DNA of 62,000 bases, from the NCBI GenBank assembly GCA_009746045.1, contig RPFO01000065.1, positions 2,775,911-2,837,910 on the forward strand. Direction: 5' to 3'. A program made the translations under genes and the position numbers. Source of the DNA: Mesostigma viride (Eukaryota; Streptophyta; Mesostigmatophyceae; Mesostigmatales; Mesostigmataceae). The notes under the pieces are model-generated. The model did not search any database and was not told the DNA's origin. It saw nothing but the letters and a program-made list of their open reading frames with translations. This document shows, piece by piece, positions 53,016 to 62,000 of the stretch (position 1 is its first letter; each line of letters opens with the position of its first letter).

Positions 53016-53346
53016 TTCCATTTGTGGGTATTTCCTCGTAAATGGCCGTGGGAGAGCGATCGCAGCAATGGTGCTCACCACTAGACACTCCCGGCCAGTC
53101 AGGCTTGAAACACACGCCCTGATCAAGCAAGCTGTTTCCGGCCCCACTGTCTAGGTCATCTAGTCGCTCTACACGTAAGCCAGCCATAATTTCAATGCAC
53201 AAGGCTACACATTTCAATCTCCATTCATATTCATCATCCTGAAGGACTCGAAAACGCGGACAAGATAACGGCAGGCTCGAGCTAGCTAGCTACCATGGTC
53301 CGGATTCTCCCGATTTCTGGCCGGCGCTGGTTGTATGTCTCCTTGA
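53016..53346 (+). mobile_element. 5'-truncated family C copy
   Basis: It is the last ~330 bp of family C, from TTCCATTTGTGGGTATTTCC to CTCCTTGA, flanked by TATGT at 53011-53015 and 53347-53351. It carries a small ATGT insertion within GGTTGTATGTCTCC. Confidence 0.7.
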
Positions 53347-53429
53347 TATGTACGTTGGGGCATGATGCAGACGAAAATTTTAACTTTCGTGTAATTATTT
53401 TCTAATTAGAGTAATATAGTATGTAATTT

Positions 53430-53676
53430 TTTTCTAATGAGATTAGCATAGTACTCCGTGGCATGCCCATGTGCATGACACGCAACTGCTTATGGAAATG
53501 AATGGAGGTGGAAATGTGTAGCCGTGGACATTAAAATTAATTGATATAGCACAATTTTAGGCAACGCACGTATAATTCTGAAGCGTTAACAATACACCAT
53601 ATTTAAATTTGCATAAGTACTTGCGTGTCATGCGCATGGGCATGCCACGGAGTACTATGCTTATCTCATTAGAAAA
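53430..53676. mobile_element. Foldback element with 63-bp inverted arms
   Basis: Left arm 53430-53492 (TTTTCTAATGAGATTAGCAT through CGCAACTGCTTAT) and right arm 53613-53676 are near-perfect inverted copies around a 120-bp A/T-rich interior. Related single arms occur at 48669-48733 and, partly, at 14668-14710. Confidence 0.65.
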
Positions 53677-54058
53677 TAGTGACACCCCATTCAGAATCTG
53701 ACATTTTGTATCTAGAGCTGGTTTACGCGCACACGCTCAGACTGCCCGGGCTGCCTTTGCTCATAGGGCGTTGGAGGGATTCCCTTGCATGCACAATGAA
53801 ATTGTTACTGTGGCGGACATCCAACCTTGTATTGAACAGGTGTCATTCACCTCTTGGAAAGAAACAAGCAGATATCGGCAAACAGGATTTTAGAGACAAC
53901 CTGCTGCTAGTTGACTAGAGATCCAGCCATGTTGTGGATTGAAGTCATCAACGTTTCCACCCGATAGTCACTCCAGCATCCTCTTGAATAAGTAGCATGT
54001 CATGTGAGCATGACATTCGCGGTCTTTGATACAGGTATTTGCAAGCAAGCCGCTCTTG
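53677..54058. other. 3' flank of IFT88
   Basis: No gene seen. This should include the IFT88 3' UTR on the minus strand. The small open frame at 53679-53918 has no recognisable domain. Confidence 0.35.
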
Positions 54059-57000
54059 TTACATGGGCAGCAGGTCATCTCCAAGCTCCTGCAAGACAGA
54101 ACAGCAGCGGCCGGCACAAGCACACAAACCAAGATGCCCAACCGCACATCACATATCCTCGTATATCAGGCAGGCATACCCAAGCATCGCACTAATGCCA
54201 GTAGTGCAAGTTTCCATATAGCATGTGAGGAAGGTGGAAGTAGGAACAAGCATCCATGGCATCAGAAGCTGCAGCAACTACTCAAAATTAAATAAGGGCA
54301 CATTTGGCCTTGGACAAGTGTGACCATAACCCTGAAATTCTTAGACCCCGGTTATCAGCCCCCCCTACAAAAGCAACAGTGACTTGAAACTACCGCAACA
54401 ACCAAGGGGGCAGTGGCAGTGTTTACGCTTCTTATGAATCCTTGTCCTGCGTCATGAGATTACCAACACATGTGCTTGGATGCCACACATGATCATGCCC
54501 ACCAGCGTATGGATATTCGGTGTTCGGTATCCCACGGGGCTGTGGACCTATTCGTCTGTTACAGTACACACTATTCGGCCATTACTCGGTTGCTATTCGG
54601 TTTAGATTCCAACAAGCACAGACACCAACCCCTTTATTCATTACTGAACAAACTACCAAATATTTAATTTGTTTGGCCATATTCCCCAAAGAGTAATACA
54701 CGCATGCCCACCACCACCCTACGAACCTCGTTGCCCCAGTCGTCATCGTTGGCTTTCTTGTCCACCACGGTGGCCTTGCGACCGACCGCGCGCTCGGGCA
54801 AGGGCGACGACGGCTCGGGCGACACCGTGTTGGAGGGCGGCGCGCGGCTGTCCTCCTTACTGTACTGGCGGCTGTTGGCTGCCTCCTGGTTGCGCCATGC
54901 GTTCTGTGGGCACAGGCAAGGGACGAGCCACCCCAAAGTCCGCAGGTGAGGATTGACACAGGAGGCACCGCGCACCTGCCACAACCACAAGGATGCTCAC
55001 GTTGCGACCATGAACTGGTCGCAACTTGTGTGTGAGTACACCCAGCCACATGTACACGCCATCGCTGAAAAAGCACAGGTATGGCATGGTAGCTGGCCTG
55101 GCAGGGAGTACGAAGGCAGCTCCAACACAGCTCCAGGGGCCAGCCACAACACAACTGTCATCTGCAGAGAACAGGAGACACACAAAGAGCGAACCGCTGG
55201 CGATGTGTGCAAGCATCCCACGTTTGGAAGCATAGCGAGGGGCGCGGCCGGTCTCATTCATCCCAGCAGAGAATGAAGCCACGGCCACGGTGGTGGGAAC
55301 AAACAACGGGAAACCTCGCCAGCCAGACAAGGAACCACAGGTTGACGCACTGCTGTGGTATTAAGTGGCAGCCCCTAAACCCACGAGAGCACCCGCACAC
55401 CCTATGTGACAACCTTCCTCCACAGCCAACTCACGTCCGTGACACCCAAGGAGTGCGTTCCTGCTACGCACAGCAGCCGCCCATGAACATCTTCCCCCCC
55501 TTCACCCTTCCCCATCCCATCCAACACTTGCCACCACACCTCTGTTGCTCCCCTCCCCCCACCCCCTGGGAACCCCTGGCCTCACCTCCCCCTCCATCGT
55601 GGCCTGCTCCTGCTGCTGCTGGCGCTCCACCTTGCGCATCTTGGCCATGTACTCGGTGACGTCGTCCTTGCGGCCCAGGTCGGTGCAGATGTGGACGAGG
55701 TAGCGCAGGCACTCGAGGTTCTCTGGGTGGCCCGCGTGGATCTCCTTGTACTGGGGCACGCATATATGTATGTATGTGTGTGTATGTGTGTATGTGTGTA
55801 TGTGTGTATGTGTGTATGTGTGTATGTGTGTGCGTGTGTGCGTGTGTGTGTATGTGTGTATGTGTGTATGTGTGCGTGTGTGCGTGTGTGTGTGTATGTG
55901 TATGTGTGCGTGTGTGCGTGTGTGTGTATGTGTGTGTATGTGTGCGTGCATGCGTGTGCGTGTGTGCGTGTGTGTGCGTGTGTGTGCGTGTGTGTGCATG
56001 TGTGTGCATGTGTGTGCGTGTGTGTGCGTGTGTGTGCGTGTGTGTGCATGTGTGTGCGTGTGTGTGCGTGTGTGTGCGTGTGTGTGCATGTGTGTGCATG
56101 TGTGTGCGTGTGTGTGCGTGTGTGTGCGTGTGTGTGCATGTGTGTGCGTGTGTGTGCGTGTGTGTCAGTGTATGTGCGTGTGCGTGTGTGTGTGTGTGCG
56201 CGTGTGGAAGCATGGGCGCGCGCAGACAGATGCGCGTACACAAGAATGCAAACACACACACACACACACAGGGGAGCATACAAGCACAAGGTTGCGTGAG
56301 ACAGTGCACGCGTAGCCACAGGGCACCCAGCATGGCAGCCGTGGGCAGGCCCCAGCACGGCCCCGTGGAAGCAAAAGTGGCAGCCAGCAAGATGTAGGGG
56401 CACGTGAGCCGCCCACTTGAGGACGAGAGTGATCAAACGAAACGATGGGTCGGTAGTGGGGGGTGGGATGTCCCAACCGTGTACGTGGGATGTCCCAACC
56501 ATCTAGTCATGCCAGACGGCCAAACGGGCACGGGCAGATCACATTCCCCGAGGCGCTGCCACATAGCTCCATGTGCTGCCACTCACCTCCACTCCTATTC
56601 TCCCTGTGTCTGCACATGCCACAGCCGCATGGGGAGCCGGCACGTGGGCTGCCAGCACTACCCATAGCCCGCGCATGCCTGTGCTGTGATGGTCCTCACC
56701 CCAAGGCGGCTGGCATGCTTCCGCCCGCATCATGGGTGTGCTCTGCTGGCGCCGCTCTGTCACACTCCGCCTGCGACCACCCTTGTGTACGCATGCTTTC
56801 AACCGCGCCACCCCCACCATATGCATGTAGTGAAATAGTTTGGTACGATACTGGATTGGAACACAGGGCCTCTTGCGTGATTTTGCGACTACAGGGGTCT
56901 CCTGATCCGAAGGCATCCCAAGCTAACGCCCAACTGCGAAAAAGCACTTTACCGGAGAGCGGTTCACGCGTGTTCGAAATTCTCCAATATGAACCAGTGG

Positions 57001-60000
57001 ATTGAATCTAACTGCTAGTCCCACGGGGCACGCCGGCGGAAGCCGGCCAAAGGTAGTGCTTACCGTGCCACCCCCACCAATGTGCGCGGACGGCCCACCT
57101 TGCCACCCCCATGTATGCATGGCTTGCTCACCTTGGCGAGCGCCATGGGTAGCGCGCCCACACGGCGGAAACAGGAGGCGACCATGAGCTGCCACTTGAC
57201 CTCGTTGGGCTGGATCTTGGAGGCGAGGTCGAAGAAGGGCATCGCCTTCTCGTACACCTCACTCTTCACGTGGAACGCGCCCAGCCAGCTGATCACGTCC
57301 ATGTTCACCTGCGCATGCGTGGGGGGACAGGGGGGCAAACGCGTGCCAGAAACACCGCCGCGTGTGAGCCAAGGCCAAAGCTAACGAGTAGGGCGACTGC
57401 ACGTGGGGCCAGCATGCATGGGGCCACCACGCACGGGACCAGCGTGCATGGGGGGGCGGGGGGAAGCAGCGCATGCTTGGGGCACTGCACAGGGCACCAC
57501 ATGACAACGGGCACGAGTGGGGGGCGAGGGAAAACAGGCCCAGCGGGGTGGGGGGAGGGAGGGAGCCATGAGCAAGGCATGACCGGGTATGGTGGCTGGG
57601 CCATGTGGGCATAACCATGGCATAAACACTGGCTGGCATTTAAGGGGCTGCTTGTGTGATGCTGTGGTGATACGAAACAGGGCAAATCCTCTTTTTCGAT
57701 AGATGCATGAGGTGCATCCCTCCCCGCCCCCCCACGCTGGGTAGATACACTCCTCCCCTTCCCGCGCCCCTAGGTGCACTGGGGCAAGTTGCTGACGCCC
57801 CTCCCCCCTCACCGGGTCGACGTAGTCCAATAGTCATAATCTGCCATCGCCCTCACCGGGTAGACGCGGTGCGACTCGGAGTAGTAGTGCAGCGCCTTGG
57901 CCTCGTCGTCGTACTTGGCGTGGATGGCGCCCAGCCGCGCGAGCACGCCGGGGTCGTTCATGACGCGCGAGTTGAGGATGTCAAACCACTTGATCGCCTG
58001 CTTGTAGTTGCTCTTCAGGTCATACAGGTTGCCCACCTGGGCGTATAGTGTCGTGTCGGCAGTAAGTATACATAGTAAGGTAAAGTGGCCGGGGAGCAAC
58101 GCGGGTCAAGCATAAGATCAAGACCACACGCGGGCGCCCCCCGCAAACCGTGCGAGGCCATAGGTGTGTGCAGAGGCACAGGCAGCATCAGCGTGGGGTG
58201 GCATCACTCTCATGACAGCCCCATCGCAGTCGTGCCAAAGGATAGCGGCTGGAATAACATCCGCCACACAGCCACCCAGGGTCAGAGCGGCGGCTTTGTG
58301 GCCTTCCCCTTCCCACCCCTCAGAGCTAATGCCCCCCCCCCCCCTCTGCTGCCTCTACCACTCGCCCGCGACACCAAACATGCGTCCTCCCTCATTGCCC
58401 GCTTGCGGGCTAGTCATGTCCGCTACACCGGAGGCAATTGCCCGCTTGCGGGCTAGTCATGTCCGCTACACCAGAGGCAGTTGCCCGGCCGGGGCTTGCA
58501 CCCATGCAGCCCCCTGGTCGATGACCTGCCCCTAGCCGTGCAACACCCTGGTGTCGATGACACGCACGTGGCCGATATGGCCCGCTCACCTGGTAGATGA
58601 CCTCCACGTTGTCGGGGATGAGCTTGTGCAGTTTCTTGAACGCGGTGAGCGCCTCGTCCAGGTTGCCCAGCCGCTTGTTGACGAGGCCCAGGTTGTAGAT
58701 GGCCTCCACGCAGTCCGCCTCCACGCCCACCGCCTCCATGTACAGATTGCGCGCGCCCTCCAGGTCGTTCTGCACGGTGTGGACAAGCGGGGGGGTGGAA
58801 GCGGCGAGACAGAGGGGAAAGGGTATGAGAGGGCAAGTCAAACAGCAGCATTGGCAGCACTATCAGCAGCTGCGCTAGACCAACAAGCGTTCACCCATGA
58901 GGTCGGGAGCGACGGCGGGCCACAGGAAGGCTACCATGGACCCCAAGTGCTGGGATAGACCATGCTCTGATGTATCTTTCTGCCAGCAATATATGTTGAC
59001 ATTTGCTGGCCAGGCGCGCCGATATTCATGCCTGCGATTGCACATCCGCACCTGCCCATCACGCACACCCGGGGATACCCCCCTGCCAACCTGCTGCGCG
59101 GTGGGACCAGCTCCGCTGCCACGAGTCAAAGCGACACGCGCACATAGCTCACTACGGGAATGTCCCTAGCACACACCGGCACGGGGCAAATGGCTCCCGC
59201 TAGGCAGAGATGGCCGCGCTGGGTAACAGCCCGGTTGCAGAAGACAGCACGCTTGCAAGCAGTAGAGGAGTTCACGCAAGACCTGCACATGACTATGCAG
59301 TGACCTAGAAATGCCTTCACACGGGCAACCAATACATGGATCTGTGGCCCACCCTGTCCCTGGGCACTTCGGGGCTCGCTGCTTCGTCCTTGGTGACAAT
59401 CCTCCCCTGTTTGTGCCCGCTTTCCAGGATGCAGGGCGATGCATCTGCAGTGCGCGCTGCTACCTGTGGCGTTCACCCAGCTGGCCGCGCGCCTGCCTAC
59501 CCCGCGGCGGCCGCCCACTGGTGAATACTTAATACTCTTGATTGTGCCATAACGCACGATTGCACACGGCCGCCCACCTTGTTTACCCATCCATAGTGTT
59601 ACATGGGCGCCCACCCGTGAAACATTATAATACTTTGTACGCGGGTGCCCACCTTGATGTACGCACAGTTCCCTTTGTTGACGAGCGAGCGCGCGTTGTA
59701 GCGGTCCGCCTTGACCGCCATGTCGCTGTACTGGTCGGCCGCCTCCAGGTTGCCCTCGAGGAAGGTGAGAAAGGACAGATTGGTGGCCGCGCGCGCCTTG
59801 AGGGAGGCCTCCTTGCGCTCAAAGCCCTGAAGCGACGCCAAGCATAAGGATTAAGCACAAGCATCATGACCAGCACCAGCATAAGCACGAGCACACGCAC
59901 ACACGTGGCAGCCAGCACAAGCATGCACCCAGGGGACGCGGGGGGGACAGCACGCTGGTGCAGCCGCAGCAAGCAGGAAGACTAAGGGGGCTACGATCCA

Positions 60001-61660
60001 TGCTGATGGGTATGGGCGCAAGCAGGGCAAGCGTACTGCCAGGACACATGATCGCATATGGTTACCCTGCGCTGGCCGCTGGGTGGCCAGAGCGGTGCTC
60101 TCCATACGGTCACCGCAGCATGGCCGCTCACCTTGAACACGCTGATGGCGTTGTCAAAGTCCTTGTTCTTGAGGAAGGAGATTGCCTTGGCCATCTCCAC
60201 CTCGTTGGCGATGTCCACGTAGCGCTGAGAGTTGAGCGCGTCCATCACCGTCGCAAAGCCGTCGACCGGGTTCTGGCGCACGCACGAATAGCAGCGCGCA
60301 CCGCGCGTAGAGTAGGGGAGAGGGGGGGGGAGGAGGAGGGGAACGCAGGGGGAGGCGGAGAGGGGCAAGGGAACACAAGACTTGGTGAGCGACTTGCGGG
60401 GAGCCATGCCGCCCATCGCGGCAAATCCTTTGGATCCTACGACATGCGATACTGTCATCGCGAGGCATGCACAAGAGCGTGTGCTATGGCACAGCCAGGG
60501 GAAGGTGCTGGAAAGCAGAAGGTGGAGGATCCCCTTGGTGCGACAGTGAGGTGGCCCAGGCTTGCGAAACCAGTTGGCAAGAATACACGCGGAAGGGGGA
60601 AGCATCTCGGTCGTCATTACAACTAAAGGCGACCTCACCAACCATTGTCTCCAGGCAGTACACCATGTCAGAAGTGTGGAAGGAAGGCTATCCGAAGCAC
60701 GTGCCACTGAAGGCACATGCAATTGCGTGAAGCTGCAAAAGATTCATGGATTCTAACATCTTTGTAAAAACTTGCGGTGGAACGGGAGTATTCCAGCAAC
60801 AAGTTCTGAGCAAGTAACAGCCGCCTGCTGGGCGTGCGCACCTTTTCAATGATGGGCGCGATGAGCATGGCGGCGGTAGTGATGTACCACTGGTTCTTGG
60901 CCTTGCGCGCACGCATCTCCTTGCGGAGGTCGTCCTGGGGGGTGGAGGGGCATGCATGGTGCGTGGGGGGCGCAAATGGTGGGGGGGCGGTGGTGGAACA
61001 CAATACCAGGGGGGTGGCAAGGGTATGCGTGCGATCAGCCACCATTTGCGACCCCCGGCGAGGGGATGCAGCGACGAGCAACCACAGGAGAGGAGCATAC
61101 CGGCGAAAAGTAAAGGGGAAGGGGCAGCATGGGCTAGGGGACCCAGGATGCGTGAGGCGGGTCATAGACATGCACCAGCAAACAGCGAACTTGCATGCCT
61201 CCTGCTCCATACGGTACCACTTCGGTGCTCCGTGACTCCCCAACGGGAGCACGAGTTTAATTAATTAATTAATTAATTAATACGGTACCAACCGACGCGT
61301 GCAGAGCCAGCCTTGGTGTCTGCAGCCGTAAGTCGCAAGAACTGCGGGCATGTGCCTGTGCCACACAACATGCAGGTCCAAGTGTGCGTGGCTGTGTGTG
61401 CGTGTGTATGTGTGTATGTGTGCTTGTTGTGTGTGTGTGCGTCTTCCCTGCGCGCGCTGGCTCACCGAGACCTCGGTCTTGTCATCCTCCTCCAGCAGCT
61501 CGTCGTCGGCGTTTTCCTTGTCCTCGATGGTAAGCAGCCGCATGAAGGAGCGCTTGACCTTCTCCTTGTCGCCCAGCGCCACGTAGCAGACCACCAGGTT
61601 GAAGCCAGACTGGAAGTCGGGCGAGCCCTCCATGATGTTCTCGTACGACTGCACCGCATC
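54059..61660 (-). CDS. IFT88: IFT88, intraflagellar transport TPR protein (3' part)
   Basis: Ten exons, all GT-AG with phase-0 introns: 61660-61466, 60934-60842, 60272-60132, 59826-59653, 58769-58590, 58036-57857, 57308-57132, 55750-55586, 54903-54727 and 54088-54059 (stop TAA). They give 503 residues; the N-terminal exons lie beyond 62000. IFT88 is a TPR core subunit of the IFT-B complex needed to build cilia. Diagnostic blocks: DAVQSYENIMEGSPDFQSGF, AAMLIAPIIEK, ATNLSFLTFLEG, SLVNKGNCAYIK, EAIYNLGLVNKRLG, VISWLGAFHVK, VKWQLMVASCFRRVG and ENLECLRYLVHICTDLG. The C-terminal region is low-complexity and polar. The last exon encodes only ELGDDLLPM, the conserved IFT88 C-terminal peptide, which fixes the end of the gene. 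Confidence 0.95.
55768..56272 (+). repeat. (TG)n / TATG / TGCG microsatellite in IFT88 intron
   Basis: About 440 bp of TG dinucleotides with regular A and C substitutions (TGTATG, TGTGCG, TGTGCATG), just upstream in the intron before exon 55750-55586. An inverted (AC)n tract follows at 56251-56271. It is open in many frames and encodes nothing. Confidence 0.95.
61220..61279 (+). mobile_element. 60-bp family B 3'-end insertion in IFT88 intron
   Basis: Exact 11-bp duplication ATACGGTACCA (61209-61219 and 61280-61290). The insert is only GGTGCTCCGTGACTC, the hairpin CTCCCCAACGGGAG, CACGAGTTT and an AATT-type tail. It lies antisense to IFT88 in the intron 60935-61465. Confidence 0.9.
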
Positions 61661-62000
61661 CTGCGAGGCACATAGCCGTGGGCACGCCATGGAGGTGGTG
61701 ATGGGTGGCCGACAAAGCAGGGATGTGCGCGTAGCAGTCATACGGATGAGTGACAGGTGGCGGAAGAAGAGACAGATTCCCCGTTTCATGACAAATGGCG
61801 CGATGATGGCAGAGGATGGACAGGCCCCGTGATGCAAACGGCCATGGTTTGCCTGGATAAAAAAACAATTACTGTGCCACTTTGATGAACCAGAATCATG
61901 CTGGTCTTTGTGGGCATATTAACGTGAAGGTGTGACGTGGGGCCAGGGGCACGTGTTAGATGCCTACGGAGGGCGATACAGTGGCTGGCCAGGGGGGTTG
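61661..62000 (-). other. IFT88 intron reaching the right edge
   Basis: Upstream of the acceptor CTCGCAG (61661-61667). No TPR-like exon is visible between here and the window end, so the preceding exon lies outside. Confidence 0.5.

Noticed and set aside
55464-56390. His/Thr and Cys/Val repeat proteins
   Set aside because: Translations of the TG microsatellite in an IFT88 intron.

Overview
This is nuclear DNA of a flagellated, plastid-bearing eukaryote, most likely a green alga. I cannot name the genus. Genes are GC-rich and mostly cut by GT-AG introns of about 0.2-1.3 kb, with one GC-AG intron. Two genes are ciliary (IFT88 and the axonemal dynein-associated DNAI7/CASC1), two look plastid-targeted (pyruvate kinase and a methionine-pathway enzyme), and most space between genes is non-LTR retrotransposon debris.

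Layout. 1-3178 is a C-rich minisatellite with a unit of about 41-44 bp. 3859-5259 (-) is a J-domain/DnaJ-X gene with a VPS13/ATG2-like glycine-rich N-terminus; its 3' part is missing here. 6758-8419 (+) is an intronless signal-anchored coiled-coil protein. 9156-14293 is a block of retroelement copies. 16459-25234 (+) is a nine-exon gene joining an Ldh2-family oxidoreductase to cystathionine beta-lyase in one 884-residue frame. 25612-32637 is a stack of nested retroelements whose order can be read from target-site duplications. 33170-35029 (-) is an intronless plastid-type pyruvate kinase. 35876-36870 holds retroelement remnants with CAA-repeat tails. 37401-48999 (+) is DNAI7 in about 15-16 exons. 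49125-53676 is another retroelement and foldback block. 54059-61660 (-) is the 3' part of IFT88, ten exons ending in a 30-nt terminal exon; its 5' exons lie beyond the right edge.

Retroelements. I use working names. Family A encodes only an ORF1-like protein. Family B encodes an AP endonuclease and reverse transcriptase. Family C has a conserved 3' end and a reverse-transcriptase C-terminal remnant. A and B share a 3' hairpin (5-bp stem, CAAC loop) just before a short TTAA/AATT-type tail, and a 60-bp insertion in an IFT88 intron consists of almost nothing but that hairpin and tail. This suggests A is mobilised in trans by B-type machinery.

How genes relate. IFT88 and DNAI7 are convergent neighbours, both serving cilia (intraflagellar transport and the inner dynein arm). 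The fusion gene and pyruvate kinase are also convergent. The Ldh2-lyase fusion is the most unusual coding feature: one exon carries both the last helix of the Ldh2 domain and the first part of the lyase domain, so it does not depend on a doubtful exon join.
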